A stretch of 64,000 nucleotides of DNA from positions 1-64,000 of the forward strand of contig NZ_AKIV01000039.1 of the NCBI RefSeq assembly GCF_000282655.1, read 5' to 3'. The notes beneath the pieces were generated by a model. The model did not search any database and was not told the origin of the DNA. It saw only the letters and a program-made list of their open reading frames with translations. The translations under genes and the position numbers were made by a program. Below, piece by piece: positions 16,221 through 25,320 of this stretch; positions within the stretch are counted from its first letter, which is position 1; the number at the start of each line of letters is the position of its first letter. The DNA comes from Polaromonas sp. CF318 (lineage in GTDB: Bacteria; Pseudomonadota; Gammaproteobacteria; Burkholderiales; Burkholderiaceae_C).

Positions 16221-18635
16221 ATGTCACGATTCCAAGTCAAAAAAGTCGCCGTGCTCGGCGCCGGCGTCATGGGCGCGCAGATCGCCGCCCACCTGGTCAA
16301 CGTCAAGGTGCCGGTGGTGCTGTTCGACCTGCCCGCCAAGGAAGGCCCGAAGAACGGCATCGTCATCAAGGCGGTCGAAGGCCTCAAGAAACTCAAGCCG
16401 GCCCCGCTGGGCGTGCCCGAGGACGCGGCGCTGATCCAGCAGGCCAACTATGAAGAGAACATGGAGCTGCTGCGCGAATGCGACCTCGTCATCGAGGCGA
16501 TCGCCGAGCGCATGGACTGGAAGACCGATCTGTACCACAAGATCGCGCCCTTTATCGCCGACGGCGCCATCGTCGCCAGCAACACCTCGGGCCTGTCCAT
16601 CACCAAGCTCAGCGAGGCGCTGCCCGAATCCATCAAGCCGCGATTTTGCGGCATTCACTTCTTCAACCCGCCGCGCTACATGACGCTGGTCGAGCTGATC
16701 AACACGCCGACCACCGAACCCAAGGTGCTGGACGACCTGGAAGCCTTCGTCACCAGCGCGCTCGGCAAGGGCGTGATACGCGCCCACGACACACCCAACT
16801 TCATCGCCAATCGCGTGGGCATCGCCAGCATGCTGGCCACCATCAAGGAAGCCGAAGCCTTCAAGCTGACCTACGACGTGGTCGACGACCTGACCGGCAA
16901 GAAGCTGGGCCGCGCGAGTTCGGGCACCTTCCGCACCGCCGACGTGGTGGGCCTGGACACCATGGCCCACGTCATCAAGACGCTGCAGGACAACCTCGGC
17001 CCCGGCAAAGTCGAAGACCCGTTTTCCGACATCTACGGCACGCCGCCGGTGCTGGCCAAGCTGCTGGAATCCAAAAGCCTGGGCCAGAAGACCGGCGCGG
17101 GTTTTTACAAAAAGCAGGGTCGTGACATCCTGCGCCTGGACCCGGAAAGCATGGACTACGTGCCGGCCGGTGCCAAGGCCAATGAGGTCGTGGGCCGTAT
17201 GCTCAAAAAGCCCGCGGGCGAGCGCCTGAAGCTCTTGCGCGAAGCCGAGGGTGCCGAAGCCCGCTTCCTCTGGGCCATACTGCGCGACCAGTTCCATTAC
17301 GCCGCCGTGCACCTCGAAAGCATTGCCGAAACAGCGCGCGACATCGACTTCGCGATGCGCTGGGGCTTTGGTTCCAAGCAGGGCCCCTTCGAGCTCTGGC
17401 AGCAGGCCGGCTGGAAGCAGGTCGCCACCTGGATCCAGGAAGACATTGATGCCGGCAAGGCGCTGTCCAAGGCGCCGCTGCCCGAGTGGGTGTTCAAGGG
17501 CCCGGTGGCCGAGGCCGGCGGCGTGCACACGCCAGAAGGCTCCTGGAGCGCTTCGGCTAAAAAATTCATCCCGCGCCGCAAGCTGCCGGTGTACGAACGC
17601 CAGTTCTTCCCCGAGGACGTGTTGGGCTCGAATGCGCCCTCGTTCGAGACGGCCGGCACCACCCTGCATGAAGACGACGCGATCCGCCTCTGGACGCTGG
17701 GCGGCGCGAATGACGACGTGCTGATCGCCAGCATCAAGACCAAGATGCACGCCATCAGCCCCGACGTGGCCGAGGGCCTGGCCATGGGCGTGGACCTGGC
17801 CGAGAAAAGCTACAAGGGTATGGTGATCTGGTCCAACGACGAGATGTTCTCGGCCGGCGCCGACCTGCAGGCCATGCTGCCCGCCTTCATGATGGGCGGC
17901 GCCAAGGCAATTGAAGGGGCCGAGGCCGAACTGCAGAACGTGATGCTCAAGCTGCGCTACGCGGCCGTGCCCGTGGTGTCGGCGATTCGCGGCATCGCAC
18001 TGGGCGGCGGCTGTGAAATGGCGGTCCACTCGGCCAAACGTGTGGCCGCGATGGAAAGCTACATCGGCCTGGTGGAGGTCGGCGTGGGCCTGGTGCCCGG
18101 CGCGGGCGGCCTGGCTTACATCGCGCGCCGCGCCGCCGAGAACGCCAGCACCTCGACCAACAAGGACATCCTGCCTTTCCTGACCGAAGGTTTTACGGCC
18201 GCGGCCATGGCCAAGGTCGGCACCAGCGCGATTGAAAGCCGCAAGATCGGCTACTTGCTCGACAGCGACGTGATCGTGCCCAACAAGGATGAGCTGTTGT
18301 TCGTCGCGCTCAACGAGGCGCGCGCGCTGTTCAACTCGGGCTACCGCGCGCCGCACAAGCGCCAGTTCCCGGTGGTGGGCCGCAACGGCCTGGCCACCAT
18401 CAAGGGCCAGCTCGTCAATATGCGCGATGGCGGCTTCATCAGCGCCCACGACTTCCACATCGCCGGCCTGATCGCGGGTGTGGTCTGCGGCGGCGACGTG
18501 GATGCCGGCACCTTGGTGACCGAGGAGTATTTGATGACGCTGGAGCGCAAGGCCTTCTGCTCGCTGCTCGAACACCCGAAAACGCAGGAACGGATCATGG
18601 GAATGATGAGCACCGGAAAACCGGTTCGCAACTGA
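16221..18635 (+). CDS. 3-hydroxyacyl-CoA dehydrogenase / enoyl-CoA hydratase bifunctional protein (FadB/FadN-like)
   Basis: About 804 residues with the FadN-type domain order. The N-terminal NAD-binding 3-hydroxyacyl-CoA dehydrogenase begins VKKVAVLGAGVMGAQIAAHLVN, contains SNTSGLSITKLSEALP and HFFNPPRYMTLVELI, and is followed by two 3HCDH C-terminal repeats (about 190-400). The enoyl-CoA hydratase/isomerase domain lies at about 520-720, with FSAGADL, IRGIALGGGCEMAVH and GLVEVGVGLVPGAGG (both catalytic Glu regions). It hydrates 2-enoyl-CoA and oxidises the product to 3-ketoacyl-CoA, feeding the thiolase encoded at 19165. It starts 3 bp after the hydrolase stop. Confidence 0.93.
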   Translation: MSRFQVKKVAVLGAGVMGAQIAAHLVNVKVPVVLFDLPAKEGPKNGIVIKAVEGLKKLKPAPLGVPEDAALIQQANYEENMELLRECDLVIEAIAERMDWKTDLYHKIAPFIADGAIVASNTSGLSITKLSEALPESIKPRFCGIHFFNPPRYMTLVELINTPTTEPKVLDDLEAFVTSALGKGVIRAHDTPNFIANRVGIASMLATIKEAEAFKLTYDVVDDLTGKKLGRASSGTFRTADVVGLDTMAHVIKTLQDNLGPGKVEDPFSDIYGTPPVLAKLLESKSLGQKTGAGFYKKQGRDILRLDPESMDYVPAGAKANEVVGRMLKKPAGERLKLLREAEGAEARFLWAILRDQFHYAAVHLESIAETARDIDFAMRWGFGSKQGPFELWQQAGWKQVATWIQEDIDAGKALSKAPLPEWVFKGPVAEAGGVHTPEGSWSASAKKFIPRRKLPVYERQFFPEDVLGSNAPSFETAGTTLHEDDAIRLWTLGGANDDVLIASIKTKMHAISPDVAEGLAMGVDLAEKSYKGMVIWSNDEMFSAGADLQAMLPAFMMGGAKAIEGAEAELQNVMLKLRYAAVPVVSAIRGIALGGGCEMAVHSAKRVAAMESYIGLVEVGVGLVPGAGGLAYIARRAAENASTSTNKDILPFLTEGFTAAAMAKVGTSAIESRKIGYLLDSDVIVPNKDELLFVALNEARALFNSGYRAPHKRQFPVVGRNGLATIKGQLVNMRDGGFISAHDFHIAGLIAGVVCGGDVDAGTLVTEEYLMTLERKAFCSLLEHPKTQERIMGMMSTGKPVRN

Positions 18636-19141
18636 TGAGCGATTACTCACCCAACCGCCTGGCGCGGCAACTGCAGCGGCTCGATGAAGTGCCGGCTTTT
18701 GCCCGCCCCTGGTTTCGCAGCGTGGTGCTGCGCCGCGCCGTGCCGTTTACAGGCACCGCCGGCCTGGACTTCCTCGAAATGGGAACGGGCCGCGTCGAGA
18801 TCGGCATCAGGAATGAGAAGAAGGTGCAGAACCACATAGGCGGCGTGCATGCCTCGGCCATGAACCTGCTGGCGGAGACCGCCACCGGCATGGTGGTGGG
18901 CATGAATGTGCGCGACGACTGCATCCCGCTGGCCAAGGAACTCAAGATGGCGTTCAAAAAGCGCGCCACCGGCGCCCTGCGCGCCGTGGCCACGCTGAGC
19001 GACGAGCAGCGCGCGGCCATGCAGGCCAGCGACAAGGGTGAAGTCAAGGTATCGGTCACCGTGACCGATGAGGCCGGTGTGAACCCGGTGGAATGCGAAT
19101 TTGTCTGGGCCTGGATTCCCTCCGGCCCGCGGAAAAGTTAA
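18635..19141 (+). CDS. DUF4442 hotdog-fold (PaaI-like) thioesterase
   Basis: About 168 residues. It matches the DUF4442 hotdog group: VPFTGTAGLDFLEMGTGRVEIGIRNEKKVQNHIGGVHASAMNLLAETATGMVVG, then LAKELKMAFKKRATGALRAVATL. Its ATG shares one base with the FadB-like stop (TGATG), indicating coupling. It lies between fadB-like and thiolase genes, so a role in recycling CoA from stalled acyl-CoA intermediates is likely. This is inferred from family and context. Confidence 0.8.
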   Translation: MSDYSPNRLARQLQRLDEVPAFARPWFRSVVLRRAVPFTGTAGLDFLEMGTGRVEIGIRNEKKVQNHIGGVHASAMNLLAETATGMVVGMNVRDDCIPLAKELKMAFKKRATGALRAVATLSDEQRAAMQASDKGEVKVSVTVTDEAGVNPVECEFVWAWIPSGPRKS

Positions 19142-19164
19142 CCGAGAAATTGAAGGAAACCATC

Positions 19165-20364
19165 ATGGCCAAACAAGTCCAGGAAGCCTACATCGTCGCC
19201 GCCACGCGCACGCCCATAGGGCGCTCGCACAGGGGCTATTTCCGCAACACGCGGCCCGACGACCTGCTGGTCAAGGCGCTGCAGGCCGCGCTTGCGCAAG
19301 TGCCTACGCTGGATCCCAAGGCGATTGAAGACATTATTTGCGGCTGCGCGATCCCCGAAGGCCCGCAGGGCCTGAACGTGGCGCGCATAGGCGCGGTGCT
19401 GGCCGGCCTGCCGACCAGTGTGGGCGGCATCACCGTCAACCGTTTTTGCGCCTCGGGCCTGTCGGCCATCCAGATGGCGGCCGACCGCATCCGCGTGGGC
19501 GAGGCTGACGTGATGGTTGCCGCCGGCACCGAGAGCATGAGCATGGTGCCCATGTCGGGCAACTCGCCTTCGCTGTCGCCCAATATGTTCATGAACGACG
19601 AGAACGTCGGCATCGCCTACGGCATGGGCCTGACGGCCGAGAAGGTGGCCCAGCAATGGAAGGTCTCGCGCGAGGCGCAGGACCAGTTCGCGCTCGAGTC
19701 GCACCTGAAAGCCATCAAGGCCCAGCAGGCCGGTGAATTCAGCAACGAGATCACGCCCGTCGAGGTGACCGACCGCACGGCCAACCTGGAAACCGGCGAA
19801 GTCGTCGCCAAGACCCGCACCGTCAGCCTGGACGAGGGCCCGCGCCCCGACACCTCGCTCGAAGGCCTGGCCAAGCTCAAGACGGTGTTTGCCGCGCGTG
19901 GCTCGGTCACCGCCGGCAACAGTTCGCAGACTTCCGACGGCGCCGGTGCACTGGTGCTGGCCAGCGAAAAAGCCGTCAAGCAGTTCGGCCTCAAGCCGCT
20001 CGCGCGTTTTGTGAGCTACGCCGCCAAGGGCGTGCCGCCTGAAATCATGGGCATTGGCCCCATCGAGGCCATCCCTGCCGCCCTGCGTTACGCCGGCCTC
20101 AAGCAGGACGACATGGACTGGATCGAGTTGAACGAAGCCTTTGCCGCGCAGTCGCTGGCCGTGATCAACACGCTCAAGCTGGACCCGGCCAAGGTCAACC
20201 GCATGGGCGGCGCGATTGCGCTGGGGCATCCGCTGGGGGCTACCGGTGCGATTCGGGCGGCGACCGTGATTCATGCATTGCATCGTCATCAGCTGAAATA
20301 CGGCATGGTCACGATGTGTGTCGGGATGGGACAAGGCGCAGCTGGAATCTTTGAGCGCGTCTAA
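19165..20364 (+). CDS. Acetyl-CoA C-acyltransferase (3-ketoacyl-CoA thiolase, FadA-like)
   Basis: About 399 residues. It catalyses thiolytic cleavage of 3-ketoacyl-CoA to acetyl-CoA and a shortened acyl-CoA. All thiolase signatures are present: the nucleophilic Cys in NRFCASGLSAIQMAADRI, NGMAGNS-like NSSQTSDGAGALV, NEAFAAQSL, the active-site His in GGAIALGHPLGATGAI, and the second Cys in MCVGMGQGAAGIFERV. The ATG at 19165 follows GAAGGAAACC. It closes the beta-oxidation block; the next gene is about 100 bp away. Confidence 0.95.
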   Translation: MAKQVQEAYIVAATRTPIGRSHRGYFRNTRPDDLLVKALQAALAQVPTLDPKAIEDIICGCAIPEGPQGLNVARIGAVLAGLPTSVGGITVNRFCASGLSAIQMAADRIRVGEADVMVAAGTESMSMVPMSGNSPSLSPNMFMNDENVGIAYGMGLTAEKVAQQWKVSREAQDQFALESHLKAIKAQQAGEFSNEITPVEVTDRTANLETGEVVAKTRTVSLDEGPRPDTSLEGLAKLKTVFAARGSVTAGNSSQTSDGAGALVLASEKAVKQFGLKPLARFVSYAAKGVPPEIMGIGPIEAIPAALRYAGLKQDDMDWIELNEAFAAQSLAVINTLKLDPAKVNRMGGAIALGHPLGATGAIRAATVIHALHRHQLKYGMVTMCVGMGQGAAGIFERV

Positions 20365-20465
20365 AGTTTCAACGAATTTTCTTCGGTGGCTATCAAGACG
20401 ATAGCGAGCAGTTGTCAGTGATGGGAGCCGGCAGAGACCGGCAAGGGTACCAACAGGAGACCATC

Positions 20466-21344
20466 ATGCAGATCCAGACTCTCAACACCGGCACCTCGCA
20501 GCTCTCGCTGCGGGTGTACGACGTCACGCAGGCCGCCCACACCAGTGTGGTGATAGGCGGGGCCATGGGCGTGCGGCAGCACTACTACGCGCCGTTTGCG
20601 CAGTGGTTGTCCAGCCAGGGTTTTCGTGTCACGACCTTTGACTACCGCGGCTCGGGCGACTCGCTGCCGGCCACGGCCAGTGGCAGCCTGCGCGGCTTCA
20701 AGGCCGATTTGCTGGACTGGGCCGGCGACTACGAGGCCGTGGTCGATACCGCCAAGGCGGCCTTGCCCGATGCGCCGCTTTACCTGCTGGGCCACAGCCT
20801 GGGCGCGCAACTGCCGGGTTTCTTCAAGAACCAGCACAAGATTGACGGCCTGGTCAGCATCGCGGCGGGCAGCGGCTACTGGCGCGACAACGCGCCGCAG
20901 CTCAGGCGCATGATTTTGTACTTCTGGTACGTGCTGGTGCCGCTGGCGACGCGGCTTTTCGGTTATTTTCCGGGGCGCTCGCTGCGCAAGGTCGGCGACC
21001 TGCCGGCCGGCGTGATGATGCAGTGGCGCAAGTGGTGTTTGAACCCGCAGTACAGCGTGGGTGCCGAGGGCGAAAGCGCGCGCCTGAGTTACGGCAAGGT
21101 CAGCTTCCCGGTCACGGCGTTGTCCATCGCCGACGATGAACTGATGACCTGGCGCGGCACGCAAAACCTGATCAATCTGTATGCCAATGCGCCGCGCAGC
21201 TTTGAGCGCATCGCGCCGGCGGACTTGAAGGTCAAGCGCATAGGGCATTTCGGATTCTTCCGCGAGCAGTTCAACAACACCCTGTGGCCGCGCGCCCAGC
21301 AAATCATCGAAGGCATGGCCGGCGTCGCCAGGACGACGGCCTGA
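20466..21344 (+). CDS. Alpha/beta hydrolase (lysophospholipase/esterase-like)
   Basis: About 292 residues. Alpha/beta-hydrolase features are VVIGGAMGVRQHYYAPFAQWLSSQGFRVTTFDYRGSGDS, the nucleophile elbow LLGHSLGAQLPG (GHSLG), an acid region near ALSIADDELM, and a C-terminal GHFGFF with the catalytic His. The ATG at 20466 is preceded by AGGAG (20455-20459). It may process acyl or polyester (PHA-type) substrates; no specific substrate is evident. It is co-directional with the following thioesterase and enoyl-CoA hydratase genes. Confidence 0.8.
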   Translation: MQIQTLNTGTSQLSLRVYDVTQAAHTSVVIGGAMGVRQHYYAPFAQWLSSQGFRVTTFDYRGSGDSLPATASGSLRGFKADLLDWAGDYEAVVDTAKAALPDAPLYLLGHSLGAQLPGFFKNQHKIDGLVSIAAGSGYWRDNAPQLRRMILYFWYVLVPLATRLFGYFPGRSLRKVGDLPAGVMMQWRKWCLNPQYSVGAEGESARLSYGKVSFPVTALSIADDELMTWRGTQNLINLYANAPRSFERIAPADLKVKRIGHFGFFREQFNNTLWPRAQQIIEGMAGVARTTA

Positions 21345-21372
21345 GCCGCGAAGCCAGGGCACACTTGACGAC

Positions 21373-22191
21373 ATGACCCCCACGCATTCTTTTGACATGG
21401 CGCTGCGGCTGACCGCCGCCGACAGGCCCGACACTTGGCTGGGCCACAGCAGCCCCGATTACTGGAACATGGTGGGGCCCTTCGGCGGCACCACGGCGGC
21501 CACGGCCCTGCGCGCCATCCTGCTGCACCCGGCCTTGCTGGGCGAGCCGGTGGCGCTGACGGTGAACTACGCGGCGGCCATGGCCGAGGGACCCTTCAGC
21601 GTGACGGCCAAACCCGTGCGCACCAACCGCTCCACCCAGCACTGGACGGTGGAGCTGGCGCAGGACGGCGATGCCGCCGGCGCCGTGATGACGGCCACGG
21701 CCGTCACGGCCGTACGCCGCGAGACCTGGAGCCTCAACGACACACCCATGCCCGCGGTGACCCTGGCCGATGCGACGGGCCGCTTGCGGTTTTCGACTTC
21801 AGCATGGACGAACCGCTACGACATGCGGCCGGTGCGCGGCGTGATCCCCAAGGTGTGGGACGGCAGCGGCGTGGACAGCCTGACCCAGCTCTGGGTGCGC
21901 GACGACCCGCCGCGCCCGCTGGACTTCCCGGCGCTGGCGGCCATGTCCGACGTGTTCTACCCGCGCGTCTGGCTGCGCCGCGCCACGCGTGTGCCGGCCG
22001 GCACGGTCTCCATCACGACCTACTTCCATGCGGACAGCCGGCAGCTTGCCGAATGCGGCGACGGCTTTTTGCTGGGCCAGGCCAAGGCCCAGGCTTTTCG
22101 TAACGGATTTTTTGACCAGACGGCGCAGCTGTGGAGCGAAGCCGGCGTGCTGCTGGCCACCAGCACGCAGGTCGTTTATTACAAGGAATGA
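21373..22191 (+). CDS. Acyl-CoA thioesterase, double-hotdog (TesB-like)
   Basis: About 272 residues. The N-terminal hotdog reads WLGHSSPDYWNMVGPFGGTTAATALRAILLHPALLGEPVALTVNYAAAM...VKPVRTNRSTQHWTVEL-like. The second hotdog ends SDVFYPRVWLRRA...VSITTYFHADSRQLAECGDGFLLGQAKAQAFRNGFFDQTAQLWSEAGVLLATSTQVVYY. This TesB/thioesterase-like arrangement hydrolyses acyl-CoA to free acid and CoA. It begins 28 bp after the hydrolase gene. The next gene overlaps or follows within 50 bp. Confidence 0.8.
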   Translation: MTPTHSFDMALRLTAADRPDTWLGHSSPDYWNMVGPFGGTTAATALRAILLHPALLGEPVALTVNYAAAMAEGPFSVTAKPVRTNRSTQHWTVELAQDGDAAGAVMTATAVTAVRRETWSLNDTPMPAVTLADATGRLRFSTSAWTNRYDMRPVRGVIPKVWDGSGVDSLTQLWVRDDPPRPLDFPALAAMSDVFYPRVWLRRATRVPAGTVSITTYFHADSRQLAECGDGFLLGQAKAQAFRNGFFDQTAQLWSEAGVLLATSTQVVYYKE

Positions 22192-22238
22192 GCGCGGCTT
22201 CCCAGGCCCCTACACTTGGCGTCTCAACGGAAAACACC

Positions 22239-23036
22239 ATGAACACTCCCACCCCCATTTCCACCGGCAGCATTCCCGAAATCCTGAGCCATGTCGACAC
22301 CGGCGTGATGACCATCACGCTGAACCGCCTGGACAAGAAAAACTCCATCACCTCCGCCATGTACGGCGCCATGGCCGACGCGCTGGAATCGGCCAACCAT
22401 GATGCGGCGGTGCGCGCCGTGGTGATCCAGGGCCATGAAACGATTTTTTCGGCCGGCAACGACATCGCCGACTTCCTGAACAAGCCGCCCGCGACGCAGG
22501 ACTCGCCGGTGTTCCGCTTCCTGCGCGGCATCAGCAGCTTTCCCAAGCCGCTGGTGGCCTCGGTCTGCGGCCCGGCCGTGGGCATAGGCACCACGCTGCT
22601 GCTGCACTGTGACCTGGTGTACGCAGGCGACAACGCCGCCTTCTCCATGCCTTTTGTGAACCTGGGCCTGTGCCCCGAGGCGGCCTCCAGCCTGCTGGTG
22701 CCCCAACTCATGGGTTACCCGCGCGCGGCCGAGGCGCTGCTGCTGGGCGAGCCCTTCATGGCCGAGACCGCGCTTGAAATCGGCCTGATCAACCGCATCG
22801 TGCCGCCCACCGAAGCCAATGCGCTGGCGCAAAGGCAGGCGCAAAAACTGGTGGCCAAGCCGCTGAGCGCGCTGATGGAAACCAAGCGCCTCATGAAAAA
22901 GGGCAACGCTACCCTGGTAGCCGAGCGCATGGCCGAAGAGGGCGCGAGTTTCGGTCGCATGCTGGGTGAGCCGGCTGCGCGCGAGGCATTTTCGGCTTTC
23001 TTGGGCAAGCGCCGGCCGGATTTCAGCGCAGTCTGA
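22239..23036 (+). CDS. Enoyl-CoA hydratase/isomerase family protein
   Basis: About 265 residues of crotonase fold. Visible are the oxyanion loop ETIFSAGNDIADF, CGPAVGIGTTLLLHCDLVYAGDNAAFSMPFVNLGLCPEAASSLLVPQLMG, and GEPFMAETALEIGLINRIV. The Glu/Asp positions in the GPAVGIGTT and PEAASS regions fit the isomerase (ECI-like) subgroup better than classic hydratases. Two starts are possible: the ATG at 22188 (ATGA overlap with the previous stop) or the ATG at 22239. The latter gives the usual length and is used here. It is the last gene of the rightward block and converges on the LysR gene. Confidence 0.85.
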   Translation: MNTPTPISTGSIPEILSHVDTGVMTITLNRLDKKNSITSAMYGAMADALESANHDAAVRAVVIQGHETIFSAGNDIADFLNKPPATQDSPVFRFLRGISSFPKPLVASVCGPAVGIGTTLLLHCDLVYAGDNAAFSMPFVNLGLCPEAASSLLVPQLMGYPRAAEALLLGEPFMAETALEIGLINRIVPPTEANALAQRQAQKLVAKPLSALMETKRLMKKGNATLVAERMAEEGASFGRMLGEPAAREAFSAFLGKRRPDFSAV

Positions 23037-23097
23037 AGTCGGCGTCCGAACACCTGACCTTTCCGCAACCCGAAAGAAGGCGCCCGACTCCTGGGCC

Positions 23098-24099
23098 TTA
23101 TGCGGCGCGCCGCCTGGCCGCCGCCGTCTTGCGGCCCTTGGGAACCTTGGCCTGCGGATCGGATTGCCGGATGGATTGCGCCGTCAGGCGCAGGCAAGCC
23201 ATCAACTGCTCGCTGCTGGGCGTCAAGCGCCGGCCCCGCACGGTGATGAGCCCTATGGGCGGAAGTTCGATCGGAACCTCGATAGCCAGGACGTCGAACA
23301 GACCTTCCCGCTGGAAGTGCAGGGCGACCGAGCGTGCCAGGAACCCGGCCGCGTCTCGCTGCTGCACAAAGGTGCTGAGCGCCAGGAAGGACGATGTCTC
23401 GATGATGTCGCTGGGCGGGTTCAGGCCGTGGCGAAAAAAAGTCTGTTCGAGCTTCACGCGCAGCGATGCCCAGGGCGGGGGCAACACGCAGGGCATGCCG
23501 GCCAGGTCGTTCCAGCCCGGCTTTTTCTGGCGCATGAGCGCATGGCCGTGTTTGACCAGGGCCACCATGGGCTCGTCGAACAGTGCCTCCGTCACCAGGT
23601 CGGGGGCGGCATAGCCGGGCTCCAGGCGGCCGACGAACAAGTCCAGTTCGCCCATGCGCAGCCTGGGCAAAAGCCGCGTCAGGTCACCTTCCTCGACCAG
23701 CACGGTCGCCAGGGTGGAGCGCTGCTTGAGCAGCTTGACGGCGCCCGCCAGCAGCACGGGCATGGCCACCACCATGGCACCCACGCGCGTGCGCCCGGCC
23801 GCACCGCTGGCCACGGCGGAAATCTCGTCGCGTGTGCGTTCGTACTCGGCCAGCACCGAGCGGGCAAACCGGATCAGCGCCTGGCCGCTGGAGGTCGGCT
23901 CAGTCCCACGGGTGGAGCGGTCGAACAGGGTGAGCTCGAGCATGCTCTCGACCTCGGAGAGCATTTTCGAGACGGCGGGCTGGCTGACCGACAGGAACTC
24001 GGCGGTTCGGCCCAGGTGGCGGAACTGGTCCAGCGCCACCAGCAGCTGCAGGTGGCGCAGCTTGATGTTGGAACGCAGGGCGCGGTCTATCTGGGTCAT
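23098..24099 (-). CDS. LysR family transcriptional regulator
   Basis: About 333 residues. The N-terminal LysR HTH (LRHLQLLVALDQFRHLGRTAEFLSVSQPAVSKMLSEVESML...LFDRSTRG) is followed by a type-2 periplasmic-fold effector domain (GAMVVAMPVLLAGAVKLLK onward). The C-terminus is basic (KGRKTAAARRRAA). The LRHLQLLVAL start is typical of the GalR/PcaQ-like LysR branch that controls aromatic or sugar-acid genes. It is divergent from the tctC/uxaA operon at 24257; the 157-bp gap is where its operator should lie, but I could not pick one site with confidence. Confidence 0.9.
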   Translation of the reverse strand: MTQIDRALRSNIKLRHLQLLVALDQFRHLGRTAEFLSVSQPAVSKMLSEVESMLELTLFDRSTRGTEPTSSGQALIRFARSVLAEYERTRDEISAVASGAAGRTRVGAMVVAMPVLLAGAVKLLKQRSTLATVLVEEGDLTRLLPRLRMGELDLFVGRLEPGYAAPDLVTEALFDEPMVALVKHGHALMRQKKPGWNDLAGMPCVLPPPWASLRVKLEQTFFRHGLNPPSDIIETSSFLALSTFVQQRDAAGFLARSVALHFQREGLFDVLAIEVPIELPPIGLITVRGRRLTPSSEQLMACLRLTAQSIRQSDPQAKVPKGRKTAAARRRAA

Positions 24100-24256
24100 G
24101 AATCATGTTAACCGAAAGGCTATGAAGCGATTCTGAAATTCGATTGGATTGTTATGAGGAAGCCGACAAGAATCGGGGCACAAGAAATGCGGAAAGCCGC
24201 AGCCATCGCGGCGGCAAATACCGCGCGCAGCATCCACCCAGAGGCAGACAAACCCC

Positions 24257-25291
24257 ATGAAAATTTCTCCCCAGGATTCCCTTTCCCCTTCCCATTCCTT
24301 CTCCCCCTTCAGCGCCCGGCGCCGCAACCTGTTGATCGGCGGCGCCGCGCTCGGCGTCGCGGCGCTGGCCAAACCCTTGCGCGCCGCGGCCCAGGGCTAT
24401 CCCGAGCGGCCTCTGACCTTCATCTGCCCCTGGCCCGCGGGCGGCACCGCCGACCAGTCCATGCGCGCCCTGTGCCAGGTCGCCGCGCGCGTGCTGGGCC
24501 AGGCGATCGCGGTGGAAAACAAGGCGGGTGCTTCCGGCATGATCGGCACCCGGGCCATGGCCTCCGCCAAGCCCGACGGCTACACCATCGGCCAGGTTCC
24601 CATTTCCGTCACACGCTTTTCGCAGCTGGGCACCCTGCAACTGGACCCCCTCAAGGATTTGACCTACCTGGCCCGCACCTCGGGCCAGACTTTCGGTATG
24701 GCCGTCCCCGCGGAATCGCGCTTCAAGTCGTTGCAGGAACTCGTGGCCTTTGCCAAGGCCAACCCCGGCAAGCTGACTTATGCGCACGCTGGCGTCGGCG
24801 GCGCCACGCATGTGGGCATGGAGGAGTTCGCGCTGGCCGCGGGCATCCAGTTCAACCATGTCCCCTACAAGGGCGGCGCCGAGGCGTTGCAGGCCGTGCT
24901 CGGCGGGCATGTGGACCTGCTGGCCGATTCCAGTTCCTGGGCACCGCATGTCGAGGCGGGCAAGCTCAGGCTGCTGGCCACCTGGGGCGAACGCCGCGCT
25001 TCGCGGTTCAAGGACGCGCCCACGCTCAAGGAGCTGGGCTACAACGTCGTGGTCGATGCGCCCAACGGTATAGGCGCGCCCAAGGGCCTGGACCCGGCCG
25101 TTGCCATGAAGCTGCGCGAGGCCTTCCGCGCGGCCGTGGCCAGCCCCGAGTTCAAGCAGGTGGCCGACAGGATCGATGCGCCCGTGCTTTACCTGGACGG
25201 CCCTGATTACGAGAAGTACGTGGCCGCCATGTACCAGAAAGAAACCACCCTGATCGACAAGCTCAAGCTCAAGGAATTGATGAAGAGCTAG
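24257..25291 (+). CDS. Bug/TctC family tripartite tricarboxylate receptor, copy 2 (Tat-like signal)
   Basis: About 344 residues. The N-terminus FSARRRNLLIGGAALGVAALA looks like a twin-arginine signal, with cleavage near RAAAQG. The mature protein has YPERPLTFICPWPAGGTADQSMRA, ENKAGASGMIG, KPDGYTIG, NHVPYKGGAEALQAVLGGHVDLLAD and APTLKELGY. It is the first gene of the operon divergent from lysR, followed 29 bp on by the UxaA-family dehydratase. It is probably the uptake receptor for the operon's sugar acid. As with copy 1, no TctAB genes are nearby. Confidence 0.92.
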   Translation: MKISPQDSLSPSHSFSPFSARRRNLLIGGAALGVAALAKPLRAAAQGYPERPLTFICPWPAGGTADQSMRALCQVAARVLGQAIAVENKAGASGMIGTRAMASAKPDGYTIGQVPISVTRFSQLGTLQLDPLKDLTYLARTSGQTFGMAVPAESRFKSLQELVAFAKANPGKLTYAHAGVGGATHVGMEEFALAAGIQFNHVPYKGGAEALQAVLGGHVDLLADSSSWAPHVEAGKLRLLATWGERRASRFKDAPTLKELGYNVVVDAPNGIGAPKGLDPAVAMKLREAFRAAVASPEFKQVADRIDAPVLYLDGPDYEKYVAAMYQKETTLIDKLKLKELMKS

Positions 25292-25320
25292 GAGCCCGGC
25301 ACTGAACGCCGAAAGAAACC

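Noticed and set aside
16224..18650. An 808-codon open frame opposite the FadB-like gene
   Set aside because: It mirrors the coding gene exactly, has His/Gly/Ala-rich composition with no recognisable domain, and results from third-position GC bias.
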